Shown here: positions 44,768-53,745 of the stretch, piece after piece
Numbering within the stretch: the first letter of the stretch is position 1
Layout of the letters: each line of letters starts with the position of its first letter
DNA from: Pseudomonas gingeri
GTDB taxonomy: Bacteria; Pseudomonadota; Gammaproteobacteria; Pseudomonadales; Pseudomonadaceae
DNA: 64,000 nucleotides
Assembly: GCF_013386165.1 (NCBI RefSeq)
Contig: NZ_JACAOS010000016.1
Location: forward strand, 310,001 to 374,000
Direction: 5' to 3'
Made by a program: the position numbers and the translations under genes
Notes under the pieces: generated by a model
Told to the model about the DNA's origin: nothing
Database searches by the model: none
Seen by the model: the letters and a program-made list of their open reading frames with translations, nothing else

Positions 44768-46363
44768 CTACTTCACCTGGGTGGTGGCGAAGTTATTCTG
44801 GGATAGCGGGCTCATGTAATAGCCCTCTACGTTCTTGCGCATAGCGGTAAACATCTTCGGATGGGCATCGTTCACCCACAGGACCTGGTTGTGCAGGATC
44901 TCCAGGGCCTGTTCATAGAGTGCGGCTCGTTGGGCGGGGTCAGTCTTGGCGCGAGCCTGGTCGATCAGCGCCTGGAACTGAGGATTGCACCAGCGGCTGT
45001 AGTTTTCGCCGTTTTTCGCCGCTTCGCAACTCAATAGCGGACTCAGGAAGTTATCCGGGTCACCGTTGTCGCCGCTCCAGCCGGCGGACACCATGTCGTG
45101 CTCGCCTTTTTTCGCGCGTTTGAGCATTTCGGCCCACTCCATGACGCGAATATCGAGCTTGATGCCGACCTTGGCCAGGTCCGCCTGCATCAGTTGTGCG
45201 CCGAGTTGCGGGTTCGGGTTGGTCGGGCCGCCGCCGTTGCGGGTATAGAGGGTGAAGACCGTGCCTTCGGGAACGCCGGCTTCCTTGAGCAGGGCGCGAG
45301 CCTTGTCCAGGTCCTGGGCCGGGTTCTTCAACTGGGTGTTGTAGCCCAGTAGGGCCGGCGGGTATGGATTGACCGCCGGGATGGCATTGCCTTTGCCGTA
45401 CAGGGTGTCGACGTAGTTCTGCTTGTCCAGGGCCAGTTCGATGGCCTGGCGTACCCGCACATCACTCAGGTACTTGTGTTCGGTGTTGATGGACACGTAG
45501 CCGGTGGCGAGGGCGGCGATTTCATCGATCTTCAGGTTCGGATCGGCCTTGATGTTCGGCACGTCGTCGGGTTTGGGGTACAGGGCGACCTGGCATTCGT
45601 TGGCCTTGAGCTTCTGCAGGCGGGTGTTGTTATCGACGGTGATGGCCAGAATCAGCGTATCGGCCGGCGGCTTGCCACGGAAATACTCCGGGTTGGCCTT
45701 GAAGCGAACCTGAGCGTCCTTGGCATAACGCTGGAAGATGAACGGGCCGGTGCCGATCGGCTTGCTGTTGAGGTCGTCGAGCTTGCCGGCCTTGAGCAAC
45801 TGGTCGGCGTATTCGGCCGAGTGGATCGAGGTGAAGGCCATGCCCAGGTCGGGCAGGAAGGGCGCTTCGGGACGGCTGAGGGTGAAACGCACGGTCAGGT
45901 CGTCGACTTTCTCGACGCGTTTGAGCAGGTTCTGGAAGTCCATGCTCTCGAAATACGGGAAGCCGACAGTGGACGCCTTGTGCCATGGATGGTTGGGGTC
46001 CAGTTGGCGCTGGAAGCTCCAGACCACGTCATCGGCGTTCAGCTCGCGGGTGGGCTTGAAGTAGTCGGTGGTGTGGAACTTGACGCCCTTTCTCAGGTGA
46101 AAGGTGTATTGCAGGCCGTCGGGGCTGATCTCCCAGCTTTCGGCCAGGGCCGGCTGGATTTCAGTGGTGCCGGGCTTGAAGTCCACCAGCCGGTTGAACA
46201 TCGTTTCAGCAGCGGCGTCGGCGGTGACGGCGGTGGTGTAGAGCACCGGGTCGAAACCCTCCGGGCTGGCTTCGGTGCAGACCACCAAGGGCTTGGCCGA
46301 AACACCGATAGCCACGCTGAACACAGCGGCCGCGATGGCGGCGCGCAGGGGAAGCTTCTTCAT
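44768..46363 (-). CDS. dppA4: Dipeptide/oligopeptide ABC transporter substrate-binding protein (SBP family 5)
   Basis: This 531-residue periplasmic protein has a signal peptide (MKKLPLRAAIAAAVFSVAIGVSA). The family 5 hallmark is the TEASPEGFDPVLYTT and FHLRKGVKFHTTDYF region, and the C-terminal half is typical (LSPLLSCEAAKNGENYSRWCNPQF). It is the closest binding protein to dppBCDF and the likely DppA. The three others in the cluster are paralogues with the same architecture. Symbol assigned by P. aeruginosa order. Confidence 0.9.
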   Translation of the reverse strand: MKKLPLRAAIAAAVFSVAIGVSAKPLVVCTEASPEGFDPVLYTTAVTADAAAETMFNRLVDFKPGTTEIQPALAESWEISPDGLQYTFHLRKGVKFHTTDYFKPTRELNADDVVWSFQRQLDPNHPWHKASTVGFPYFESMDFQNLLKRVEKVDDLTVRFTLSRPEAPFLPDLGMAFTSIHSAEYADQLLKAGKLDDLNSKPIGTGPFIFQRYAKDAQVRFKANPEYFRGKPPADTLILAITVDNNTRLQKLKANECQVALYPKPDDVPNIKADPNLKIDEIAALATGYVSINTEHKYLSDVRVRQAIELALDKQNYVDTLYGKGNAIPAVNPYPPALLGYNTQLKNPAQDLDKARALLKEAGVPEGTVFTLYTRNGGGPTNPNPQLGAQLMQADLAKVGIKLDIRVMEWAEMLKRAKKGEHDMVSAGWSGDNGDPDNFLSPLLSCEAAKNGENYSRWCNPQFQALIDQARAKTDPAQRAALYEQALEILHNQVLWVNDAHPKMFTAMRKNVEGYYMSPLSQNNFATTQVK

Positions 46364-46399
46364 GTAAACCCTCCTTGATCGATTGAGCCAGATTAGACG

Positions 46400-46428
46400 C
46401 TGGGACCGATTCGTCGAATCGGCCCCAG
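46400..46428. repeat. Intercistronic hairpin after the porin gene
   Basis: CTGGGACCGATTCG pairs with CGAATCGGCCCCAG with one mismatch and almost no loop. It lies 12 bases after the porin stop. There is no T-run on the minus strand. Confidence 0.6.
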
Positions 46429-46440
46429 GGCTGTCAGGTG

Positions 46441-47856
46441 TCAGAGAATGTTGAATGGAATGGTGGTGACCAGGCGGAACTCGGTGATGTTGCCGTCACC
46501 CTGGTTGGCCGTCGCACGGTGCTCGGTGTAGTTGGCGCGGACCGAGGCGGCCTTGAGCGGGCCGCTCTGGATGACATAGGTAGCGCCGATGCCGTACTCG
46601 TAGTGCTTCTCGTCATGCATGTTGCGCACGTCGTAGGCGGTGCCCGTGTAGTGGGTACCGTCGATGCCCCAGCCGCGGGCCTGGTAGATATTGAACTTCA
46701 GGCCGGGCACACCGTACTCGGCCATGTTCAGGCCATAGGCGACCTGGAAGGACTTCTCGTTCGGGCCGTTGAAGTCCGACAGCAGGGAGTTGGCCAGGTA
46801 GATACCGTTGGTTTCGTGCAGGTAGTCGAAGTACTCGTTACCGTCGATTTCCTGGTAGGAGAAGGTCAGGCTGTGGGCCAGGTGGGTCAGGCCGAACGAC
46901 AGCGAGTAGGCGTCGTTGTTGATTTCCCCCATCTTCTTTTTGCCGGTGTCGAGGGTCTTGTAGTAGTTCAGGCCGGTGGTCAGGCCCAGGACCGAGCTAT
47001 CGCCCAGTTCGTGGGTGGCACCGAAGTAGTACTGGTTCCAGAAGTCTTCGACGTTGGACACGTACAGGCTGGTTTTCAGGCTTTTGAATGGCTGATAGTT
47101 GAGGCCCGCCATGTTGACGTGATCGGTCTCGACATCGATGTTGGTGTACTCGGAGCGGAATTTCGACAGGCTCTCTTCCGTCCTTGGCGACACCCGGTCA
47201 AAGGTGGCGGCGTCGAACGACAGGTTGTTGAACTCTTCGCTATGGAGGCTCACGCCTTCGAAGCTCGAGGGCAGTACGCGGTTGGGCATCACGTCGACGA
47301 TCGGCGTGCTGTAGCTCTGCCGACCGGCGGTCACCGTGGTGTTCGAGACCCGGAACTTGACGTTGGCCAGGCCGAGTTTGCTCCACTGGCCTTGTGCGTC
47401 GCCGCCGTCTTTGGTCAGGGTGCGGTTGTTGCCGAGGCCGCCGACACCTGGAATCGGTGCGCCGCCGTTGGCGGAAGCCAGGCGTTCGGTGTCGCGCTCA
47501 AGAGCGACGACGTTATACAGCGCGACTTCAGTGCTGACCCCGACAGTACCCTCGGTGAAGCCGGAGTTGTACTTGACGATGGTGCCTTGCAACCAGTTGA
47601 TACGACGGTTGGTATTCTGCAATACACCGTTGTCGTTGTACTTGAACTGGCCACCGCGCATTTGTCGTTCATTGGCGTACCAGTTGCGGGTCAGACCGCT
47701 CAAGCTCTGCTCTTCGAAAAAGCCCTTGGTCTGTTCCTGGGCATTGGTCGAACTCAGGCTCGTCGGTACGAAATCCTGGCTCTGGGGGTCAGCATGGGCC
47801 GTCACGGTGGCACTGCTGATGGCTAAGGCTAACAACGCTTTTTGTGAGAGATTCAA
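46441..47856 (-). CDS. opdP: OprD-family outer-membrane porin (OpdP/OpdD-like, peptide uptake)
   Basis: This 471-residue protein has a signal peptide (MNLSQKALLALAISSATVTAHA) and a beta-barrel with alternating hydrophobic strands. OprD-type features include GFFEEQSLSGLTRNWYANE, WLQGTIVKYNSGFTEGTVGV near the N-terminus and a C-terminal aromatic-poor end (FNIL). In P. aeruginosa OpdP takes up glycine-glutamate and other dipeptides and lies in the dpp cluster, as here between binding-protein genes. Confidence 0.88.
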   Translation of the reverse strand: MNLSQKALLALAISSATVTAHADPQSQDFVPTSLSSTNAQEQTKGFFEEQSLSGLTRNWYANERQMRGGQFKYNDNGVLQNTNRRINWLQGTIVKYNSGFTEGTVGVSTEVALYNVVALERDTERLASANGGAPIPGVGGLGNNRTLTKDGGDAQGQWSKLGLANVKFRVSNTTVTAGRQSYSTPIVDVMPNRVLPSSFEGVSLHSEEFNNLSFDAATFDRVSPRTEESLSKFRSEYTNIDVETDHVNMAGLNYQPFKSLKTSLYVSNVEDFWNQYYFGATHELGDSSVLGLTTGLNYYKTLDTGKKKMGEINNDAYSLSFGLTHLAHSLTFSYQEIDGNEYFDYLHETNGIYLANSLLSDFNGPNEKSFQVAYGLNMAEYGVPGLKFNIYQARGWGIDGTHYTGTAYDVRNMHDEKHYEYGIGATYVIQSGPLKAASVRANYTEHRATANQGDGNITEFRLVTTIPFNIL

Positions 47857-47961
47857 GATAAAGCTCCTTGTTTTCTTTTTTTAATACCGGCCTTCTAATC
47901 TGATCCGGCTTTTTTGGTGGACACTTAATTTGCTTGCGCAATCGTTTGCTTGGCAGGGTTT

Positions 47962-48005
47962 AGCCGAATTTCGGCTGCAAGTTACTCAGGGGCGAAATTC
48001 GCCCC
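47962..48005. repeat. Tandem intercistronic hairpins after the third binding-protein gene
   Basis: AGCCGAA-T-TTCGGCT at 47962-47976 and GGGGCGAA-A-TTCGCCCC at 47989-48005 are two adjacent palindromes, 20 bases after the SBP stop. No T-run follows. Confidence 0.6.
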
Positions 48006-48024
48006 CAGAGCACGGGTCACGGTT

Positions 48025-49623
48025 TTATTGTTCGATACTGACGCCCGAGAACGTATTCCGGCCAAACGGACTGACCTTGAAACCTTCGACTTTGACGCTC
48101 AACGGCTGACTGACCGTTGAATGGGCGATGGGGGTAATCGGCACCTGTTGCTTGAGCAACTGCTGGGCCTGTTGGTAGAGCGTCACCCGTTGTTCACGGT
48201 CGGTGACGAGCTTGGCTTGTTTGATCAACTTGTCGTATTGCGGGTTGCACCACATGGAGTAGTTGTTGCCGCCAATCGCATCGCAGCTGTAGAGGGTGCC
48301 GAGCCAGTTGTCCGGGTCACCGTTGTCTCCGGTCCAACCGATCAGGCTGATGTCGTGCTCGCCATTCTTGGTGCGCTTGATGTACTCGCCCCATTCATAA
48401 CTGACGATCTTCACCTTCAGGCCGATCTTCGCCCAGTCGGCCTGGAGCATTTCGGCCATCAGCTTGGCGTTGGGGTTGTAGGGGCGTTGCACCGGCATGG
48501 CCCAGAGGGTGATCTCGGTGCCTTCCTTGACGCCGGCGGCCTTGAGCAGTTGCCGGGCCTTTTCCGGGTTGTAGGGTGCGTCCTTGATGCTCTCGTCGTA
48601 GGACCATTGGCTCGGCGGCATGGCGTTGACCGCCAGTTGTCCGGCACCCTGGTAGACCACGTTGAGAATGCTCGCCTTGTTCACCGCCATGTCCAGCGCC
48701 TGGCGGACCTGGAGCTGGTCAAAGGGTTTGTGTTGCACGTTATAGGCGATGTAGCCGAGGTTGAAGCCGGGTTTCTGGATAACCTGCAGCTTGGGGTCTT
48801 TCTTCAATCCGTCGACATCGGCGGGGCGTGGGTGCAGGGTGATCTGGCATTCGCCGCGCTTGAGTTTCTGCACCCGTACCGAGGGGTCGGTGTTGATGGC
48901 GAAAATCAGCTGGTCGAGCTGGACCTTGTCCGGGTCCCAGTACTGCTTGTTGGCGACGTAGCGGATCTGCGCGTCTTTCTGATAGCGCTGGAACACGTAC
49001 GGCCCGGTGCCGATGGGCTTCTGGTTGATCTCGCTCGGTTTGCCGGCCGCGAGCAACTGGTCGGCGTATTCGGCGGAGAGAATCGCGGCGAAGCTCATGG
49101 CGATATTCTGGATGAACGCGGCATCGACCGAATTGAGGGTCATGACCACGGTCAACGGCCCGGTCTTTTCGACCTTGGCGATATTCTTGTTCAGGCTCAT
49201 CCCGTTGAAGTACGGAAACTCGGTGGGGTAGGCCTTGCGAAACGGCTGCGCGGGATTGAGCATCCGATTGAAGGTGAACACCACGTCGTCGGCGTTGAAG
49301 TCGCGGGCCGGCGTGAAGTACGCGGTCGTGTGAAACTTCACACCACTGCGCAGGTGGAAGGTATACACCAGGCCATCCGCTGAAATATCCCAGCTTTCGG
49401 CCAGGGCCGGTGCGACGCTGGTCTCGCCTTTGACGAACTCCACCAGCCGGTTGTAGATCGGCTCGGCGGCGTCGTTGTCGGTGGCGGTGGTGTACTGCGC
49501 GGTGTCGAACCCGGCCGGGCTGCCCTCGGAGCAGAACACCAGGCTGCCGGCAGCCTGGGCGAAAGGTGAGCCCGCCCACAGGGCAGCTCCCACCCATGCG
49601 GATAATGTGAAGGTCTGGCGCAT
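48025..49623 (-). CDS. dppA3: Peptide ABC transporter substrate-binding protein (SBP family 5)
   Basis: This 532-residue periplasmic protein has a signal peptide (begins MRQTFTLSAWVGAALWAGSPFAQA) and the family 5 fold. The family 5 region includes FCSEGSPAGFDTAQYTT and the GVKFHTTAYFTPARDFNADD stretch. I chose ATG 49623; the longer frame upstream lacks a signal. It lies upstream of the porin gene, in the position of P. aeruginosa dppA3. Substrate preference among the paralogues cannot be read from sequence. Confidence 0.9.
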   Translation of the reverse strand: MRQTFTLSAWVGAALWAGSPFAQAAGSLVFCSEGSPAGFDTAQYTTATDNDAAEPIYNRLVEFVKGETSVAPALAESWDISADGLVYTFHLRSGVKFHTTAYFTPARDFNADDVVFTFNRMLNPAQPFRKAYPTEFPYFNGMSLNKNIAKVEKTGPLTVVMTLNSVDAAFIQNIAMSFAAILSAEYADQLLAAGKPSEINQKPIGTGPYVFQRYQKDAQIRYVANKQYWDPDKVQLDQLIFAINTDPSVRVQKLKRGECQITLHPRPADVDGLKKDPKLQVIQKPGFNLGYIAYNVQHKPFDQLQVRQALDMAVNKASILNVVYQGAGQLAVNAMPPSQWSYDESIKDAPYNPEKARQLLKAAGVKEGTEITLWAMPVQRPYNPNAKLMAEMLQADWAKIGLKVKIVSYEWGEYIKRTKNGEHDISLIGWTGDNGDPDNWLGTLYSCDAIGGNNYSMWCNPQYDKLIKQAKLVTDREQRVTLYQQAQQLLKQQVPITPIAHSTVSQPLSVKVEGFKVSPFGRNTFSGVSIEQ

Positions 49624-49882
49624 GACGGTCCCAATCCTTTTGTTATTGTCATCGGCGAGCAATGGCCGTGTTGGGGACACGGGAACTATCGCCGATCAAG
49701 TCAGTGAATGCAGCAAAGCCGCTCTTGAACGCCTATCAGCGAAGTCTTGACGTTACGAGGCCAAGTCGATGCGGTAAATGCGTAGAGCCTTAGAGAGCTG
49801 TAGGAAAACTCTGTGCAGCGGTCATCCGTTTGCGTGTTAGCGCCGACGGATTCCGGACAATTCCTGCAATTCTGGCGGGGAG

Positions 49883-49914
49883 GCGAAGACAACGTCCTAG
49901 GACGCTGTCTTCGC
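49883..49914. repeat. Near-perfect 32-base palindrome
   Basis: GCGAAGACA, AC, GTCCTAGGAC, GC, TGTCTTCGC is symmetric over 32 bases except for one mismatched pair. It lies seven bases after a binding-protein stop (minus strand). No T-run follows, so it is a hairpin or a protein site rather than a classical terminator. Confidence 0.7.
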
Positions 49915-49920
49915 GCAACC

Positions 49921-51546
49921 TCACTTGCTGACGCTGACGCCGTAGAAGGAGTTCAAGCCAAACGGGCTGATCTTGAAGTCCTGCACTTTGACGCTCATGG
50001 GTTGGTACACCGTCGAGTGTGCGATAGGTGTATAGGGGACTTGGTCTTTGAGGATGTGTTGCGCCTGCTTGTACAGCTCGGTGCGTTTGGCCTGGTCGGC
50101 GGTCGACTTGGCTTCTTTGATCAGGTCCTCGAAGGGTTTGTAGCAGAACTTCGAGAAGTTGTTGCCGTTGACCGCATCACAGCCGAACAGCACGCCTAGC
50201 CAGTTGTCCGGGTCCCCATTGTCACCGCTCCAGCCAATCAGCATGGCTTGCTGCTCGCCACCCTTGGCACGCTTGAGGTATTCACCCCACTCGTAGCTGA
50301 CGATCTTGACGTTGAGGCCGATGTTCTTCCAGTCGGACTGGAGCATTTCAGCCATCAGCTTGGCGTTCGGGTTGTACGGACGCTGGACCGGCATGGCCCA
50401 CAGGGTGATCTCGGTGCCTGGCTTGACGCCGGCTTCCTTGAGCAGTTCCTTGGCCTTTTCCGGATCGTACTTGGCGTCTTTGATCGTGGTGTCGTAGGAC
50501 CATTGGGTCGGTGGCATGGCATTGACGGCCAGTTGGCCGGCGCCCTGGTAAACCGATTCGATGATCTGCTTCTTGTTCACCGACATGTCCAGCGCTTGAC
50601 GAACGCGCAGGTCAGCCAATGGGTTGGCGGCGGTCTGGTCCTTGAGGACCGGCATCACGTTGTAGGCGATGTAGCCCAGGTTGAAGCCGGCCTGTTCAGG
50701 CATCTTCAGGCTGGTGTCGGCCTTGAGCGGGGCGATGTCGGCCGGACGCGGGTAGGCGGTGATTTGGCATTCGCCTTTCTTGAGCTTCTGCGCACGTACC
50801 GATGGGTCGGTGGTGATAGCGAAGATCAGGTTGTCGACTTTGACGTCCTCAGGCTTCCAGTAGTCCTTGTTCCCGGTGTAGCGGATGTTGGAGTCTTTCT
50901 GGTAGCTCTTGAACACGAACGGGCCAGTGCCGATCGGCTTCTGGTTGATGTCGCTGGCTTTGCCTTCCTTGAGCAGCTTGTCGGCGTACTCGGCGGACTG
51001 GATGGAGGCGAAGCTCATCGCCAAGTCCTGGATGAACGCGGCGTCTACGGTTTTCAGGGTGAACTTGACGGTCTTGTCGTCGAGTTTTTCCACCTTGGTG
51101 ATGTTGCCGTCCATGCCCATGTCGGTGAAGTACGGGAATTCGGTCGGGTAGGCCTTACGGAACGGCATGTCCTTGTCGAGCATGCGGTTGAAGGTGAACA
51201 GCACGTCATCGGCGTTGAAATTACGCGTCGGCTTGAAGTAGTCGGTGGTATGGAACTTGACGCCTTCACGCAGGTGGAAGGTGTAGGTCAGGCCGTCCGG
51301 GGTAACGTCCCAGCTGGTCGCCAGGCCAGGAATCACGGCGGTGCCGCCACGTTCAAACTGGCTGAGACGGTTGAAGACGGTTTCCGCGGAGGCATCGAAG
51401 TCGGTTCCGGCGGTGTACAGGCCTGGATCGAAACCAGCCGGGCTCCCTTCGGAGCAGAACACCAGGTTAGTCGCGGCAACGGCAAACGGTGCGCTGGCCA
51501 ACAGGCCTGCGCCGACTAAAAACGGAATGACTGCTTTTTTAAGCAT
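49921..51546 (-). CDS. dppA2: Peptide ABC transporter substrate-binding protein (SBP family 5)
   Basis: This 541-residue protein has a signal peptide (begins MLKKAVIPFLVGAGLLASAPFA) and family 5 features (EGSPAGFDPGLYTAGTDFD, FHLREGVKFHTTDYFKPT). Residues ~280-285 hold an insertion not seen in the other paralogues (MPVLKDQTAANPLADLRV). I chose ATG 51546. It lies between the palindromes at 49883 and 51766. Confidence 0.9.
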   Translation of the reverse strand: MLKKAVIPFLVGAGLLASAPFAVAATNLVFCSEGSPAGFDPGLYTAGTDFDASAETVFNRLSQFERGGTAVIPGLATSWDVTPDGLTYTFHLREGVKFHTTDYFKPTRNFNADDVLFTFNRMLDKDMPFRKAYPTEFPYFTDMGMDGNITKVEKLDDKTVKFTLKTVDAAFIQDLAMSFASIQSAEYADKLLKEGKASDINQKPIGTGPFVFKSYQKDSNIRYTGNKDYWKPEDVKVDNLIFAITTDPSVRAQKLKKGECQITAYPRPADIAPLKADTSLKMPEQAGFNLGYIAYNVMPVLKDQTAANPLADLRVRQALDMSVNKKQIIESVYQGAGQLAVNAMPPTQWSYDTTIKDAKYDPEKAKELLKEAGVKPGTEITLWAMPVQRPYNPNAKLMAEMLQSDWKNIGLNVKIVSYEWGEYLKRAKGGEQQAMLIGWSGDNGDPDNWLGVLFGCDAVNGNNFSKFCYKPFEDLIKEAKSTADQAKRTELYKQAQHILKDQVPYTPIAHSTVYQPMSVKVQDFKISPFGLNSFYGVSVSK

Positions 51547-51765
51547 GGTGGCCTCATGATTTGTTGTCATTTTTGGTTTTGAGGACGACCTCGTGAGTCG
51601 ACCTGCGGATACTTATGCAGGCCCCATACCCATTGCAAGATGCAGATACGTGCGAAGCCTCAAAGAGTGGCACGAACGTACACGAATGTCGCATATGTGT
51701 AAATTCTGACGCATTTGACAGTTTTCGAGGGTGTTTTCAGGTGCGCGGGACGCACTTTAGGTGGG

Positions 51766-51793
51766 CAACCGGGGCGTCTGGCGCACCCGGTTG
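51766..51793. repeat. Intercistronic hairpin between two binding-protein genes
   Basis: CAACCGGG and CCCGGTTG form an eight-base stem around a 12-base loop, about 10 bases after the upstream SBP stop. No T-run follows. Confidence 0.6.
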
Positions 51794-51803
51794 GGGCGTC
51801 GGG

Positions 51804-53405
51804 TTACTGGCCCAGGCTCACGCCGTAGAAGGGCGTCAGGCCGAATGGGCTGATCTTGAAGTCATGCACTTCCTTGCGCATTGGCTGGAACACCGTCGAG
51901 TTGGCGATCGGGGTGATCGGCACCTGTTCCTTGAGGATTTTCTGCGCCTGTTGGTAGAGCTTGACCCGCTCGTCATGGTTGCTGCTGAGCTTGGCTTTCT
52001 GGATCAGTTGATCATAGGCCGGGTCGCACCATTTTGCGTAGTTGCTGCCCTTGACCGCAGCGCAGCTATAGAGCACGCCGAGCCAGTTGTCCGGGTCACC
52101 GTTGTCGCCGGTCCAGCCGTAGATCATGACGTCATGCTCGCCGTTCTTGGCGCGCTTGATGTACTCGCCCCATTCGTAGCTGACGATATTGGCCTTGATC
52201 CCGACCTTGGCCCAATCGGCCTGGATCATCTGCGCCGACATCCGTGCATTGGGGTTGGAGGCCCGCTGCACGGTCATGGCCCACAGGTCGATGGGGGTGC
52301 CTTCGGCCACGCCGGCTTCCTTGAGCAGGGCGCGGGCCTTGGTTGGGTCGTAGGGCGCGTCCTTGATGGTCGGGTCATACGACCACTGGCCTGGCGGCAG
52401 GGCGTTTTGCGCCAGTTGGCCGGCGCTCTGGTAGACGGCCTTGATGATCGCCGGTTTGTCGATGGCCATGTCCAGGGCCTGGCGGACCTTGAGCTGGTCC
52501 AGGGGCTTGTGGGTCACGTTATAGGCGAGAAAGCCGAGGTTGAAGCCCGGCTGCTGGAGCACCACCAGGTTCTTGTCCTGCTTCATGATCTCGATATCGG
52601 CCGGGCGCGGGTAGCCGCTGACCTGGCATTCGCCGGCCTTGAGCTTTTGCAGGCGGGCGGCGGCATCGGGGGTGATGGCGAAGATCAGGTTATCGAGCTT
52701 CACGTCCTCGGGTTTCCAGTAGTCCTTGTTGGCCACGTAGCGGATCTGCGAGTCCTTCTGGTAACGCTTGAACACGAACGGGCCGGTGCCTACCGGCTTC
52801 TGGTTGATGTCGGCGGCGCGACCTTCCTTGAGCAGCTTGTCGGCGTATTCAGCGGACTGGATCGAGGCGAAGCTCATGGCCAGGTTCTGCACGAAGGCGG
52901 CGTCGATATGGTTCAGGGTGAAACGCACGGTCTGCTCGTCGAGTTTTTCGACGTTCTTGATCGTGGTGTTGAGGTCCATATCGCTGAAATATGGCGACTC
53001 GGAAGGGTAGGCCTTGCGGAACGGGTGATTGGCGTCGAGCAGGCGCTGGAAGGTGAAGAGCACGTCTTCGGCGTTGAAGTCGCGGCTCGGCTTGAAGTCC
53101 TCGGTGGTGTGGAACTTCACGCCAGAGCGCAGGTGGAAGGTGTAGCTCAGGCCGTCCGGGGCAACATCCCAGCTTGTGGCCAGGCCGGGTTCGACCTCGG
53201 TACCGCCGCGCTTGAACTGGGCCAGGCGGTTGAACACGGTTTCGGCCGAGGCGTCGAAGTCGGTGCCGCTGGTGTACTGGCTCGGGTCGAAGCCGGCGGG
53301 GCTGGCTTCGGAACAGTAGACCAGGGTCGAGGCCGCCTGGGCCAAGGGTGTGCAAGCCAGCAAGGTGACCGCCAGCAGCAGCGGTTTGAAGGCAATCTTT
53401 TCCAT
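51804..53405 (-). CDS. dppA1: Peptide ABC transporter substrate-binding protein (SBP family 5)
   Basis: This 533-residue protein has a signal peptide (MEKIAFKPLLLAVTLLACTPLAQA) and the family 5 features (SEASPAGFDPSQYTSGTDFD, FHLRSGVKFHTTEDFKPS). Position 1 in the cluster matches dppA1 of P. aeruginosa. It is the most distal from dppBCDF. Downstream of it, the other three paralogues share the same signatures, so this locus supplies one permease with several binding proteins. Confidence 0.9.
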   Translation of the reverse strand: MEKIAFKPLLLAVTLLACTPLAQAASTLVYCSEASPAGFDPSQYTSGTDFDASAETVFNRLAQFKRGGTEVEPGLATSWDVAPDGLSYTFHLRSGVKFHTTEDFKPSRDFNAEDVLFTFQRLLDANHPFRKAYPSESPYFSDMDLNTTIKNVEKLDEQTVRFTLNHIDAAFVQNLAMSFASIQSAEYADKLLKEGRAADINQKPVGTGPFVFKRYQKDSQIRYVANKDYWKPEDVKLDNLIFAITPDAAARLQKLKAGECQVSGYPRPADIEIMKQDKNLVVLQQPGFNLGFLAYNVTHKPLDQLKVRQALDMAIDKPAIIKAVYQSAGQLAQNALPPGQWSYDPTIKDAPYDPTKARALLKEAGVAEGTPIDLWAMTVQRASNPNARMSAQMIQADWAKVGIKANIVSYEWGEYIKRAKNGEHDVMIYGWTGDNGDPDNWLGVLYSCAAVKGSNYAKWCDPAYDQLIQKAKLSSNHDERVKLYQQAQKILKEQVPITPIANSTVFQPMRKEVHDFKISPFGLTPFYGVSLGQ

Positions 53406-53506
53406 TAAAAGGCCTCGAAGGTGCGTAGTAGAGCGGGGAGGGCTCCGACTCTAGCACGCCCTATAGAGGCCTTGGTGCCAAGCAAATGGGAAAGCATCGT
53501 TGCCCT

Positions 53507-53716
53507 GGTAGGAGCTGGCTTGCCAGCGATAGGGCCGGCAAGTCTTGCGTTGCTCTCGCGGACGCCATCGCCGGCAAGCCGGCTCCCACAAATTCGTGTT
53601 TCGCTGCAAACTATCGGTGTGCCTAAAACCTTGTGGGAGCTGGCTTGCCAGCGATAGGGCCGGCAAGTCTTGCGTTACTCTCGCGGACGTCATCGCCGGC
53701 AAGCCGGCTCCTACAG
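53507..53716. repeat. Two tandem REPINs
   Basis: The first REPIN is at 53507-53590 (GTAGGAGCTGGCTTGCCAGC ... CGCCGGCAAGCCGGCTCCCA). The second is at 53631-53716, nearly identical along its full length, including the spacer GATAGGGCCGGCAAGTCTTG. They occupy the gap between dppA1 and the SIMPL gene. No gene is present. Confidence 0.9.
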
Positions 53717-53745
53717 GGGATTGCGTTCAGCCTGCAAGCCTGTGG

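Noticed and set aside
53507..53716. Regular repeats considered as a CRISPR array
   Set aside because: Only two units occur, each internally inverted with REP arms and with non-unique spacer. This is a REPIN pair.
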